In this document: piece after piece, positions 1 to 7,665 of the stretch
Position numbering within the stretch: the first letter of the stretch is position 1
How the letters are laid out: each line of letters opens with the position of its first letter
Assembly (NCBI GenBank): GCA_030149585.1
Contig: JASFBJ010000056.1
Coordinates: 1-14,823, forward strand
Reading direction: 5' to 3'
DNA: 14,823 nucleotides
Source of the DNA: Desulfobacterales bacterium
Lineage (GTDB): Bacteria > Desulfobacterota > Desulfobacteria > Desulfobacterales > JASFBJ01
Program-made: the position numbers and the translations under genes
Notes under the pieces: generated by a model
Databases searched by the model: none
Seen by the model: the letters and a program-made list of their open reading frames with translations, nothing else
What the model was told of the DNA's origin: nothing

Positions 1-335
1 GCTGTATCCAGTCGCGCAGTGATTTTTACTGCTTTTTCCATCCCAAATATTTTTTCCACACCTTTGGAACCAAATATCTCCATTTTGGGGTAGGCTTTTG
101 AAAAATAGGATACTGCTCCTGCATGATCAAAATGGGAGTGCAAGACCAAAAGTCCCATGATTTTGCTGCGATCAATCTTAAACTCATCAAACTGAGCTTC
201 AATTGTTGGAATAATATAAGACATTCCTCCACCGATCAAAAGATACTCATCTCCTTTTAAAAGATACATGCAAACGCTTTTATCCCCCAATAAAAGAAGA
301 TTATTTTTTATATATCCGGGTTTATTTATTAGCAT
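1..335 (-). CDS. Metallo-beta-lactamase-fold hydrolase, N-terminal part (runs off the window edge)
   Basis: This is the first 111 codons of a gene that continues past base 1. The translation starts MLINKPGYIKNN and carries the MBL-fold metal-binding motif HxHxDH as HSHFDH (His66, His68, Asp70, His71). It is preceded by a YLLIGGG beta-hairpin like the usual LLIDxG strand of the fold. The ATG at 335 was chosen because AAGGA sits 7 nt upstream; an in-frame ATG 24 nt further upstream has no such site. The family includes glyoxalase II-type thioesterases and flavodiiron-type oxidoreductases, and the visible part cannot distinguish them. It lies 137 bp downstream of crt in the same direction with a strong hairpin between, so it may be a separate transcript. 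A thioesterase or lactonase role in the neighbouring acyl-CoA pathway is possible but is only inferred. Confidence 0.85.
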   Translation of the reverse strand, partial: MLINKPGYIKNNLLLLGDKSVCMYLLKGDEYLLIGGGMSYIIPTIEAQFDEFKIDRSKIMGLLVLHSHFDHAGAVSYFSKAYPKMEIFGSKGVEKIFGMEKAVKITARLDT

Positions 336-363
336 GGCGATATCCTTTATATGCATGATACTG

Positions 364-400
364 AAATGACCAACCATATTTGCATTTTGGTTGGCCACTT
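364..400 (-). promoter_or_regulatory. Strong hairpin/inverted repeat in the MBL leader
   Basis: Two 13-nt arms (364-376 and 388-400) are complementary with only two G-U type pairs, around an 11-nt loop. The core arms read GACCAACCA and TGGTTGGCC. The repeat ends 29 nt before the MBL start codon. On the minus strand no T-run follows, so it is not a standard terminator. It could be an attenuator or mRNA-stability hairpin, or a protein-binding site made of two well-spaced half-sites. Confidence 0.55.
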
Positions 401-434
401 CTGCTCGTTAATATCTTCTGAAAATAATTTGTCT

Positions 435-480
435 GCAAATAGACACTGCTTATAAAAAAATTTCAGAAATTTCTATTTGC
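435..480 (-). terminator. crt: AT-rich terminator-like structure at the crt 3' end
   Basis: The crt stop codon lies in an 8-bp arm (CTATTTGC at 473-480 against GCAAATAG at 435-442 on the plus strand). Inside it is a second inverted repeat, AAATTTC-T-GAAATTT on the minus strand, followed directly by more T residues. The inner stem is entirely A/T apart from one G-C pair, so termination efficiency is doubtful. Some read-through into the MBL gene is plausible. Confidence 0.35.
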
Positions 481-1258
481 CGGTAAAAACCGGTTTCCGC
501 TTTTCCAGAAAAGCTGCTACGCCTTCTTTCAAATCTTCTGTTCCCAGGCAGTTACAGGCACATTGAATCTCAAGATTTCTGGCATTATCCAATGCTATAT
601 CATAGCCGTAGGTAATCGCATATTTTGCCATTTTCATGGCAAAAATCGGTTTGGCCGCAAGTTTGGCGGCATATTTCATGGCTTCCGGCAAAACTTGATC
701 AGGCGGCAAAACCCGGTTCACCAGGCCAATCTCGTAAGCTCTTTGAGCATTGACGGGATCTCCGCTCATTACCAGTTCCTTGGTCATGCCTAATCCTACA
801 AGACGGGCAATCCTCTGGGTACCGCCCCATCCCGGAATTAAACCGAGATTGATCTCAGGTGTACCAAAAACAGCTTTTTCAGATGCAAATCTAAAATCAC
901 AGGATACGGCTATTTCAGCGCCGCCACCAAGAGCAACGCCATTTATTGCAGCAATAACCGGTTTCCCCAGAAGTTCCAGTGCCCTTAAAGTATTATGGCC
1001 AAGTTCAATAAAATCCATGGCCTCCATTGCAGAGCCAAGCTTATTTAGTTTTGTAATATCAGCTCCAGCCACAAAGGCTCTGTCGCCGGCCCCTGTCAAA
1101 ACCACTGCTTTAATCTGACCATCAGTCTTGCAGGTTTCAATTACAGATGCCAGTTCTCTAAAAGTTGCCGGATTCATGGCGTTCATGGCTTTAGGGCGAT
1201 TAAAGGTGATTAGCGCAATTGCGTCTTTAACCTCAAAAATAATATTTTTAAAATCCAC
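473..1258 (-). CDS. crt: Enoyl-CoA hydratase / 3-hydroxybutyryl-CoA dehydratase (crotonase)
   Basis: A 261-aa crotonase-family protein, full length for the family. Both catalytic glutamates of true hydratases are present: Glu115 in GGGAEIA and Glu135 in FGTPEINLG. The oxyanion-hole region reads AGADI (64-68) and GGG (111-113), and PGWGGTQR follows at 142-149. It should hydrate a 2-enoyl-CoA to the (S)-3-hydroxyacyl-CoA in the cytoplasm. The overall sequence resembles clostridial Crt, so short-chain substrates such as crotonyl-CoA are likely, but chain length is inferred. The start is GTG with AAGGAG 7 nt upstream. It follows the 3-hydroxyacyl-CoA dehydrogenase gene by 29 bp, and the two enzymes catalyse consecutive beta-oxidation steps, so they almost certainly form one transcript. 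Confidence 0.93.
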   Translation of the reverse strand: MDFKNIIFEVKDAIALITFNRPKAMNAMNPATFRELASVIETCKTDGQIKAVVLTGAGDRAFVAGADITKLNKLGSAMEAMDFIELGHNTLRALELLGKPVIAAINGVALGGGAEIAVSCDFRFASEKAVFGTPEINLGLIPGWGGTQRIARLVGLGMTKELVMSGDPVNAQRAYEIGLVNRVLPPDQVLPEAMKYAAKLAAKPIFAMKMAKYAITYGYDIALDNARNLEIQCACNCLGTEDLKEGVAAFLEKRKPVFTGK

Positions 1259-1287
1259 AGCACTTCTCCTTTTCGGCTTCTTTCAAG

Positions 1288-2148
1288 TTATTTCTTTTTG
1301 GAATAATCGTAAACTCCTTTTCCGGTTTTACGGCCCAAATGGCCTGCCTTTACAAGTTTGACCAGCAAAGGGCAGGGTCGATATTTATCTCCTAACTGTT
1401 TATGCATACTTTCAATACATGCCAGGGCAACATCCAAGCCAGATGCATCACAAGCCGCCAATGGCCCTAATGGCAGTCCCAGTCCCAGCTTGCAGGCCTT
1501 ATCAATTTCTTCGGCAGTGCCGACTCCTTCCTGAAGCAGAAAAAAAGCCTCATTGCCTAAAGGAATGTACAGGCGATTTACGATAAAAGCCGGAGAATCA
1601 CTTGAAGTTACAGTTCCTTTACCGCATTCTTTTATAAATTCAACTGTTTTTTCATGGGTCTCATCAGAAGTCTGAAGGGCTCTTACAAGCTCAACAATCG
1701 GTGTTAAAGCAGCTGGAATTAAAAAATGGGTTCCAATACATTTTTCAGGTCTTGAAGTAACCCCTGCCATTTCACTGATACTTAAAGTAGAGGTGTTGGA
1801 AGCTAAAATAGTATTTTCTTTACAAACTTCACTCATCTGCTTAAATAGCTGTTTCTTGATTTCCATATCTTCAAAAACAGCCTCAATAATAAAATCCGCC
1901 TCAGCAAATGCTTTTTTGCTGTCAACCGTAGTGGTTATGCGTCCCAGGGCAGCGGCTGCATCATCAGCCGTTATCTTGCCTTTTTTCTCCAGCATTCCCA
2001 TAAAACCCTTGATTCCGGCCATCCCCTTTTCAATAGCAGCCTCGTTCATCTCAACCATTGTGGTCTGAAAACCACCTCTTGCACAAACAATTCCAATCTG
2101 ACTGCCCATGGTTCCCATGCCGATTACGCATACATTTTTAATATCCAT
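1288..2148 (-). CDS. hbd: 3-hydroxyacyl-CoA (3-hydroxybutyryl-CoA) dehydrogenase
   Basis: A 286-aa protein of the usual length for the single-function family. An N-terminal Rossmann NAD-binding domain opens with GMGTMG (10-15), with the fold continuing to SNTSTLSISE (117-126). The C-terminal domain has GPLAACDASGLDV (228-240). The catalytic set is visible: Ser117 or 120 region, His141 in GTHF, Glu153 in IVELV and Asn191 in VNRLY. It oxidises a 3-hydroxyacyl-CoA to the 3-oxoacyl-CoA with NAD+. One oddity is that the usual HFFNP stretch after the catalytic His reads HFLIP, replacing a normally conserved Asn with Ile. That may mean a substrate other than plain 3-hydroxybutyryl-CoA. The ATG has AGGAGG 8 nt upstream. 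It is the first gene of the hbd-crt pair and lies downstream of the livF terminator. Confidence 0.92.
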   Translation of the reverse strand: MDIKNVCVIGMGTMGSQIGIVCARGGFQTTMVEMNEAAIEKGMAGIKGFMGMLEKKGKITADDAAAALGRITTTVDSKKAFAEADFIIEAVFEDMEIKKQLFKQMSEVCKENTILASNTSTLSISEMAGVTSRPEKCIGTHFLIPAALTPIVELVRALQTSDETHEKTVEFIKECGKGTVTSSDSPAFIVNRLYIPLGNEAFFLLQEGVGTAEEIDKACKLGLGLPLGPLAACDASGLDVALACIESMHKQLGDKYRPCPLLVKLVKAGHLGRKTGKGVYDYSKKK

Positions 2149-2174
2149 CCTCTGTTCCTCCTGTATTTTGGATT

Positions 2175-2200
2175 ATTATAAATCCCGGATTTTCCCGGGC
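2175..2200 (-). promoter_or_regulatory. Possible hbd-crt promoter with GC-rich inverted repeat
   Basis: On the minus strand a perfect -10 hexamer TATAAT lies at 2180-2175, about 26 nt before the hbd start. No good -35 is found 16-18 nt upstream. That place holds a GC-rich inverted repeat instead (CCCGG 2184-2188 and CCGGG 2195-2199, loop ATTTTC). A -10 without a -35 next to a palindrome suggests an activator-dependent promoter, but the hairpin could equally belong to the transcript. Confidence 0.3.
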
Positions 2201-2213
2201 TGTTTTAATCACA

Positions 2214-2254
2214 CCAAAAAAAATAAAAATTGAGCTGCGGATTGAAATCTCAAT
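2214..2254 (-). terminator. Rho-independent-type terminator of the liv/ligase operon
   Basis: Immediately at the livF stop codon the minus strand has ATTGAG (2254-2249), a 14-nt loop, CTCAAT (2234-2229), then a T-rich tract with runs of five and eight T. The stem is short (6 bp) but the T-tract is strong. It marks the probable end of the seven-gene operon that begins near 9837. Confidence 0.55.
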
Positions 2255-3009
2255 CACATCCCCAGGTAAGTTTCTCTTATTATTTCATCATTGAGCAGTT
2301 CCTCTGATTTTCCTTCGGCTATTATTTTCCCACGGGAAAGCACATAATTGCGTGAGGCCAGTTCAAAAGCAAAGCTGATATCCTGTTCAATCAGCAAAAT
2401 AGTAATACCCAAACCGTGAACTTCACTGATGCGGGCAAATAGTTCTTTTTTTACCATTGGCGCCAGGCCCACCGATGGTTCATCAATTAGCAATAGTTTA
2501 GCCTTGGACATTAATGACCGGGCGATGGAAAGCATGGTACGTTCGCCACCGGATAATGTGCCGGATACCTGATTACGCCGGTTTTTCAGAACAGGAAAAA
2601 GACTAAAAACCTTGTCAAGAGCTTCATTGATTGCAGCTTTACCATCTTTTTTTAACAGATATGCGCCAGCTTCCAAATTTTCCATAACAGTCATTTCGCG
2701 AAACGGACGACCCCTTTCCGGGCAAAGGATTAATCCTCGCTGGGCGATTTTATGAGCCGGCAGGTCAAGCATTTCATTACCTTCAAATATGACGCTGCCT
2801 GTTAAGGTTATCTTGCCGCTGGTGGTTCCTTTAAGTGTTTCTTTTTCCCAGCTAACCAGTCCGGCAGCAGCCCGCAAAAGAGTGCTTTTACCGGCTCCGT
2901 TGGGGCCGACCAGACTAACCAGCTCACCTTCTGCAACATTCAGGCTGACCCCGTTTAATACCATGGCCCGGTCGTAAAGAACAGTTAAATCGTTAATTGC
3001 CAGATACAA
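2254..3009 (-). CDS. livF: Branched-chain-type ABC transporter ATP-binding protein LivF
   Basis: One of the two ATPases that power the LivHM permease. Numbering from the start chosen here (251 aa): Walker A GPNGAGKST 35-43, ABC signature LSGGE 152-156, Walker B LLLIDEP 172-178, and IEQD 207-210, where LivF proteins normally carry Gln instead of the H-loop His. I chose TTG at 3009 because AAGGAGG (3022-3016) lies 6 nt upstream and the protein then starts MYLAINDLTV, as LivF usually does. A longer reading from TTG at 3027 would put this ribosome site inside the coding region. Only 1 nt separates the livG stop from this start, implying translational coupling. Between Walker A and the Q-loop region it is somewhat longer than E. 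coli LivF (about residues 53-70). Confidence 0.93.
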   Translation of the reverse strand: MYLAINDLTVLYDRAMVLNGVSLNVAEGELVSLVGPNGAGKSTLLRAAAGLVSWEKETLKGTTSGKITLTGSVIFEGNEMLDLPAHKIAQRGLILCPERGRPFREMTVMENLEAGAYLLKKDGKAAINEALDKVFSLFPVLKNRRNQVSGTLSGGERTMLSIARSLMSKAKLLLIDEPSVGLAPMVKKELFARISEVHGLGITILLIEQDISFAFELASRNYVLSRGKIIAEGKSEELLNDEIIRETYLGM

Positions 3010-3010
3010 A

Positions 3011-3775
3011 TTACACCTCCTTACCAATATAGGCCTCTATCACCTCTTTATTAGATATAATCTCATCCGGGGTTCCCACGGCAAGAATTTCACCAAAGTT
3101 GATTACAATCACCCTGTCAACAATTTTCATCAGCTCGGACAATTTATGCTCCACGATCAACATGGCAGGACCTTCGCTGTGCAGCCTGCCAAAACGGCCG
3201 CCCTTGTGCAGGCGTTTGAGAGATTTTGCTATAAGGGTGGTTTCGGCCGGACTCAGGCCGCCAAATGGTTCATCTAAAAATAACAGCTCCGGCTCAGTGG
3301 CAATGGCCCTGGCCAGCTCCAAACGTTTCAGATCCCCATGGGATAAAACCGAAGCCGGCTCTAATGCAAGATCGCCGATACCGCAAAATTCCAGAGCATC
3401 TTTTGCACGAAGTTCAACAGTTTTGACCCATTCTCCTTTACGTTTAGCTCTGGGGCAAAGGCAGGAGACCATTACATTGGAAATCACCGGCAGATGTCTA
3501 AATGGTTTGACAATCTGTGAAGTCGCTGCAATCCCCTTATTAATAATCTCGGCTGTTGGTAAGCCAGTAATGATTTCCCCTTTAAAGGAGACTTGACCGG
3601 AAGTGGGTTTTAATATACTGGTTATCATCCGAATGGTGGTTGTTTTGCCGGCTCCGTTTGGACCGATCAGGCCGACCATCTCATCCCGTTTGATTTCAAA
3701 ACTGATATCAGACAGCGCATGAAGACCACCAAATGTTTTTGTCAAATTTTCTACAACCAAAAAAGGTTCAGCCAT
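3011..3775 (-). CDS. livG: Branched-chain-type ABC transporter ATP-binding protein LivG
   Basis: The partner ATPase to LivF, 254 aa. Walker A GPNGAGKT is at 38-45, the signature is LSHGD (144-148, the usual LivG-type variation on LSGGQ), Walker B LLFLDEP at 164-170, and the switch His is H210 in IVEHK. The C-terminal part (VGTPDEIISNKEVIEAYIG) is typical of LivG. A short Gly/Arg-rich stretch, GGRFGRLHSEG (192-202), is inserted just before the last core strand and is not in the LivG sequences I remember. Its ATG abuts the stop codon of the acyl-CoA ligase gene with no gap, so the transporter ATPase is translationally linked to the ligase. It acts at the cytoplasmic face of the inner membrane. 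Confidence 0.93.
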   Translation of the reverse strand: MAEPFLVVENLTKTFGGLHALSDISFEIKRDEMVGLIGPNGAGKTTTIRMITSILKPTSGQVSFKGEIITGLPTAEIINKGIAATSQIVKPFRHLPVISNVMVSCLCPRAKRKGEWVKTVELRAKDALEFCGIGDLALEPASVLSHGDLKRLELARAIATEPELLFLDEPFGGLSPAETTLIAKSLKRLHKGGRFGRLHSEGPAMLIVEHKLSELMKIVDRVIVINFGEILAVGTPDEIISNKEVIEAYIGKEV

Positions 3776-5485
3776 TTAGAGTTCCTCCTCTCTAAGCTCC
3801 CGACGAGAAACCTTGCCCACATCTGTTCTTGGTATTTCACCGATAAATTCAATAATTCTTGGAATTTTATAAGACGTTAATTTTTCTTTGCAATATTGCA
3901 AAATATCGTCTTCCGAAACATTTCCGCGTCCATCAGATTCCAAAACCACCATGGCTTTTACCTTTTCACCGACTTTGACATCCGGCACACCGATTACCCC
4001 GACCTCCTTGATCAAAGGATGAGCGCGCAGGATTTCTTCCACTTCCCTGGCATAAATGCGCAGGCCCTTATATTTTATTAAATCCCGTTTACGATCATAG
4101 ATATGAAAATAACCTTCAGGGTCCATACTTCCCAGGTCTCCGGTGCGCCACCATTTTTCATTACCTATTACGGCTTGACACTCTTTGGTAGCTGCCGGGT
4201 TTTCCCAGTAGCCTTTGCACACCTGTGGACAATCACAGTTTACACAGATCTCACCCAATTCTCCGGCCTCAACAAACTCATCATTTTCAGAATCCAGGAT
4301 AGCGACAAGGGTGCCTGGTAAAGGAATCCCTACGGTACCACTTTTCTGCTTTCCCAAGGGAGCCCCATGGCTCAAGGGGGAAAGCTCGGTCTGCCCATAA
4401 ATATCATGTAAAACAGTGCCGGTGCGCGCTTCCCAATCTTTGGCCGTAGACTCATTCAAAGCGTCAGCCCCTGAAAAAATAATTTTAAGTTTTTTCCAGT
4501 TCACCCGGGCGGTTTTTTCATAATCTTTAAGCAACTCATATATTGCCGGCGCACCCACAAAAAAGGTGGCTTTATTTTTTGCGATGGCTGCTAAAATTAT
4601 ATCTGGATCAGGAGTCGTAATAATAATCAGGGTGCTGCCCCGAATGATTCCGCTGAGCAGCGAAGTAAACTGTCCGGCTGCATGATAAAACGGCATATAA
4701 GCCACGACCACCTCTTTGCCATCTTCCAAAAAGGGGTAATGGGAACGAAATTGAATGTCGTTTGCAATCACGCCGTAATGCGTAATCATCACGCCTTTTG
4801 GCTTTCCGGTAGTGCCGCCGGTGTATGGCAGGGTCAAAACATCTTCTTTTGGATTAATTTTTACCTTTGGGGGCTCTGGAGAATATTTTTCCAACAAATC
4901 CTGTAATCGATAAAAACCCTCCTTTTTGGCCAATTCCTCTGGCGGGGCCGACATCTGCTGATAAATCCCCCTTAAAATGCTTTTACCTATTAATTTTTTT
5001 AATTTAGGCAGGGATTCAGACACATTGGTCAGAATAACATTTTTAAACTTCATTTCTGTTTTTTCAACAGCCTCGTAAAGAATATCCTGGCAGATAATGG
5101 TCTGTGCCCCGCAATTTTCCAGTTGATGACGAATCTCACTTGACACATAAACCGGACTGACCGGGGTAACAATTGCGCCAACCTTGGCTGCGCCATAAAA
5201 ACAGATCACATGTTCCGGAGAGTTAAGCAAAAGAAGGGCTACCACGTCGCCTTTTTTTACTCCAAGAGCGTTTAAAGCATTGGCTAACCGGTCAACTTTA
5301 TTTTTTAACTCATTATATGTTATTTTTTTTCCATAAAAAAGAATGGCATTATTTTTACCCCATTTTTGAACAGCTTCATCAAAAGCCTGGATCAACGATT
5401 TTTCCGGTATTTTCACATCAGCCGGCACTTCCTGCGGATATGTTTTTAACCAGGGTTTTTCATGATATATTGTTGCGGCTTTCAT
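3776..5485 (-). CDS. AMP-forming acyl-CoA ligase embedded in the transporter operon
   Basis: A 569-aa ANL-superfamily enzyme that activates a carboxylic acid to its CoA thioester through an acyl-adenylate. Visible motifs: P-loop YTGGTTGKPKG (221-231), A5 YGQTE (363-367), TGD (448-450), hinge YDRKRDLIKYKG (463-474), and C-terminal catalytic Lys558 in RTDVGKVSRREL. The overall pattern is that of FadD/long-chain or aryl-CoA ligases rather than acetyl-CoA synthetase. The substrate is unknown. The start ATG has AGGAGG 4 nt upstream and follows livM by 23 bp. The stop abuts livG. Sitting between the permease and ATPase genes, it most likely activates the acid that the transporter imports, trapping it in the cell (inference). 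Neighbouring genes favour an anaerobic fatty, alicyclic or aromatic acid. Confidence 0.9.
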   Translation of the reverse strand: MKAATIYHEKPWLKTYPQEVPADVKIPEKSLIQAFDEAVQKWGKNNAILFYGKKITYNELKNKVDRLANALNALGVKKGDVVALLLLNSPEHVICFYGAAKVGAIVTPVSPVYVSSEIRHQLENCGAQTIICQDILYEAVEKTEMKFKNVILTNVSESLPKLKKLIGKSILRGIYQQMSAPPEELAKKEGFYRLQDLLEKYSPEPPKVKINPKEDVLTLPYTGGTTGKPKGVMITHYGVIANDIQFRSHYPFLEDGKEVVVAYMPFYHAAGQFTSLLSGIIRGSTLIIITTPDPDIILAAIAKNKATFFVGAPAIYELLKDYEKTARVNWKKLKIIFSGADALNESTAKDWEARTGTVLHDIYGQTELSPLSHGAPLGKQKSGTVGIPLPGTLVAILDSENDEFVEAGELGEICVNCDCPQVCKGYWENPAATKECQAVIGNEKWWRTGDLGSMDPEGYFHIYDRKRDLIKYKGLRIYAREVEEILRAHPLIKEVGVIGVPDVKVGEKVKAMVVLESDGRGNVSEDDILQYCKEKLTSYKIPRIIEFIGEIPRTDVGKVSRRELREEEL

Positions 5486-5508
5486 TACTCCTCCTGAACT
5501 GATTATAT

Positions 5509-6576
5509 TTATTTTTGATTTTCAAGATGCAAAGGTGCCCGGCAGGCCCGACAGTTTTTGCGATTAGCAAAATTAACCACCTTGCAGCGCCGGCATATTA
5601 TGCCAAGTTTGTCCAGAATCCATACAGAGATTCCTTCCGGCATAAATAAAAGAGTAAAAATAAGAATCAGGGACATGATGATATGCCGAAAATTTTCTCC
5701 CCACTCATAAATCATTATATATTCTGTCATTGGAAAGAGAATATAAACTCCGGCAATAGCGCCGTAGATTGTGCCTTTGCCTCCAAAAATAGCCCATAAT
5801 AAAACCTGAAAGGAAAAAAATACAGTCAGGGATGAGGGGCCTGCAATACGCATAAAATGTATATAAAGTCCACCGGCTATCCCTGCAAAAAAGGCGCTTA
5901 TGGCATAGGCCAAAAGCTTATATCTTATAGTATTGATGCCGGCCAGGCGGGCGGCAATTTCATCTTCCCGAATAGCGTGAAAAATAATGCCGGTTCGAAT
6001 TATCTTGCTGGAGGCATCACTTAGTTTCCACATGATAAAACCTGATACCATCATAACCAGGACAACAGTATAATAAACAATGACCCTGTTTTTTGAAATC
6101 CTGTCAATCCCGATCAGCCCCATTTCACCACCAAAAAATTCAGGAAAGATAAAAATAATTCCCGTAAAAATTACTGGAAATGCCAGTGTTACAAGGGCCA
6201 GATAAAATCCCCTGAGGCGCAGGGCAGGCATGCCGGCAATAAGTCCAATAAATACTGCGCTCAAACCTCCCAGGGGAACCGTAACCCAGATTGGAAAACC
6301 AAAGTGAATATTTATCAGGGCGGCTGTATAACCGGCGCTGCCGAAAAAAAGCGCCTGACCCAGACTAACCTGCCCGGTAACTGCCAAAAGGTCCCAGCTT
6401 GCAGCAAAAATTGCATAAATTGCTGCCAGAATGAGAAAACGCAAGGTAGACGGGGTTGTTGTAAAAACAGGTAAAATAAATAATGTCAAAAAAAAGAGCA
6501 TCGCGATCAAACGGCCTGGCCGGGAAAATACTTCACCCAGAATCCACTGCCACATCCATCGTAGATGATAGATCAT
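5509..6576 (-). CDS. livM: Branched-chain-type ABC transporter permease LivM with C-terminal zinc-finger-like tail
   Basis: A 355-aa inner-membrane permease subunit with many hydrophobic segments between about residues 22 and 312. Family landmarks are the AASWDLLAVTGQVSLGQALFFG region (58-79), the cytoplasmic coupling loop AIREDEIAARLAGIN (201-215), and MPEGI (312-316), where LivM proteins normally end soon after. Here a cytoplasmic extension continues for about 35 residues and contains Cys328, Cys331, Cys342 and Cys345, spaced C-x2-C-x10-C-x2-C with Asn335, a zinc-ribbon or zinc-finger pattern. The ATG overlaps the livH stop as ATGA, so the two permeases are translationally coupled. It forms a heterodimer with LivH and is powered by LivG/LivF. 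The tail is in frame and ends at a clean TAA, so it is not a frameshift product. Confidence 0.93.
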   Translation of the reverse strand: MIYHLRWMWQWILGEVFSRPGRLIAMLFFLTLFILPVFTTTPSTLRFLILAAIYAIFAASWDLLAVTGQVSLGQALFFGSAGYTAALINIHFGFPIWVTVPLGGLSAVFIGLIAGMPALRLRGFYLALVTLAFPVIFTGIIFIFPEFFGGEMGLIGIDRISKNRVIVYYTVVLVMMVSGFIMWKLSDASSKIIRTGIIFHAIREDEIAARLAGINTIRYKLLAYAISAFFAGIAGGLYIHFMRIAGPSSLTVFFSFQVLLWAIFGGKGTIYGAIAGVYILFPMTEYIMIYEWGENFRHIIMSLILIFTLLFMPEGISVWILDKLGIICRRCKVVNFANRKNCRACRAPLHLENQK

Positions 6577-7445
6577 AGGGTTTCCTCCTCAAAAACAACT
6601 CCAAACAAACCTTCCGGCCGGAAAATAAGCACAATCACCATGGCCAGTAAAGATACAGCGCCCCTTAAAAAAGAGCCTCCCGGAATCACGGTAATTACAA
6701 TTGTTTCGGTAAAGCCAAGGATAAGCGCGCCATATACACTGCCTTTGATACTGCCAAGCCCTCCTAACACAACGGCTGCCAGAATCAAAATAAGCGGCTG
6801 GAGCCACATTGCAGGATAAAGCGGTTCCAGTGGCGCTGATAAAACAGCTGCAATGGCCGCAAGTCCCGCTGAAATCCCCATAGCGATCAAACAAACCCTG
6901 CTTACATCAATGCCCATTAGATTGGCAATTTCCTGATCCTGGGCTACAGCCCGGATTGCTTTTCCCAAAAATGTTTTGGTAAGCAGTATCCAAAGACCTA
7001 TCAGCGTAATAATGCAGCCCAAAACCACAAACATATGCTGATATAAAACGCTGACCCCCATAAGCTCTTTTGAACCGACTATAAAGGATGGAACTCCGCG
7101 ATAGCTGCCATCTAAAGTCATTAATACCAGCTCCTGGCAGATAATTGCTACGGAAATCGATATTATCATCACAGCAGTTTCATGTACCTTAACCCTGTCA
7201 AATAAAAATTTATAGCATAATATCCCAAAAATAATAGTGAGTAAAATGGCCAGAGCGGATGCAAACACATAGTGAATTCCCAAAGAATTTAATGAAAAGA
7301 AAATAATATAGGAAGCCGCCATATATAATACCGTATGGGCCATATTAAAAATTTTGGCTACTCCGAAAATAAGAGAAAAGCCCACTGCCAGCACAGCATA
7401 GGTACCGCTGATAACCAGTCCATTAATTAAAATTCTTTCAAGCAT
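6573..7445 (-). CDS. livH: Branched-chain-type ABC transporter permease LivH
   Basis: A 290-aa inner-membrane permease. The N-terminus GLVISGTYAVLAVGFSLIFG (9-28) followed by FNMAH (33-37) is the LivH hallmark. Further hydrophobic segments run through the protein, with the cytoplasmic coupling loop GKAIRAVAQDQEIANLMGID (161-180) and the C-terminal FRPEGLFG (275-282). It pairs with LivM. The ATG at 7445 has only a weak upstream GAG, about 11 nt away, so translation initiation may be poor or may depend on the structured leader. The gene is separated from its binding-protein gene by 318 bp, unlike the very tight spacing elsewhere in the operon, which may allow the binding protein to be made in excess. 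Confidence 0.93.
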   Translation of the reverse strand: MLERILINGLVISGTYAVLAVGFSLIFGVAKIFNMAHTVLYMAASYIIFFSLNSLGIHYVFASALAILLTIIFGILCYKFLFDRVKVHETAVMIISISVAIICQELVLMTLDGSYRGVPSFIVGSKELMGVSVLYQHMFVVLGCIITLIGLWILLTKTFLGKAIRAVAQDQEIANLMGIDVSRVCLIAMGISAGLAAIAAVLSAPLEPLYPAMWLQPLILILAAVVLGGLGSIKGSVYGALILGFTETIVITVIPGGSFLRGAVSLLAMVIVLIFRPEGLFGVVFEEETL

Positions 7446-7469
7446 AATAATTTTCTCATGGTTTTAAAG

Positions 7470-7499
7470 ATTTGATTATTTTAACTCAAATAATCAAAT
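7470..7499 (-). repeat. 12-bp-arm A/T-rich palindrome upstream of livH
   Basis: The arms ATTTGATTATTT (7470-7481) and AAATAATCAAAT (7488-7499) are perfect complements around a 6-nt spacer, TAACTC. It lies 25 bp before the livH start. It may be an mRNA hairpin or a protein site. The half-site TTTGATTA also occurs in the palindrome over the 10825-10854 promoter, although its distance from the centre differs. Confidence 0.5.
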
Positions 7500-7665
7500 T
7501 CTTAATTTAGGTTAAAAAAAATTAATGCCTAAACTAAAACTTGAAAAAAATTTTCCGGTTTTAGTTCGGGCACTACTTGCTTGTCAAATAGGGTATTGCC
7601 TGGTAAAAAAGCATAAGATATTTCAAGCGGCCTTATTCTCTGAGGCTGCCTTGGAAAAACGCTTT

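Noticed and set aside
26..232. 68-aa minus-strand ORF
   Set aside because: It is a shadow in another frame of the MBL-fold gene, whose frame carries the HxHxDH motif and a good ribosome site.
3009..3027. Longer livF start at TTG 3027
   Set aside because: It would place the AAGGAGG ribosome site within the coding sequence and add residues VRRCNL not typical of LivF; TTG 3009 has ideal spacing.
6589..6894. 101-aa minus-strand ORF inside livH
   Set aside because: Cys/Arg-rich out-of-frame shadow of the clearly conserved livH reading frame.
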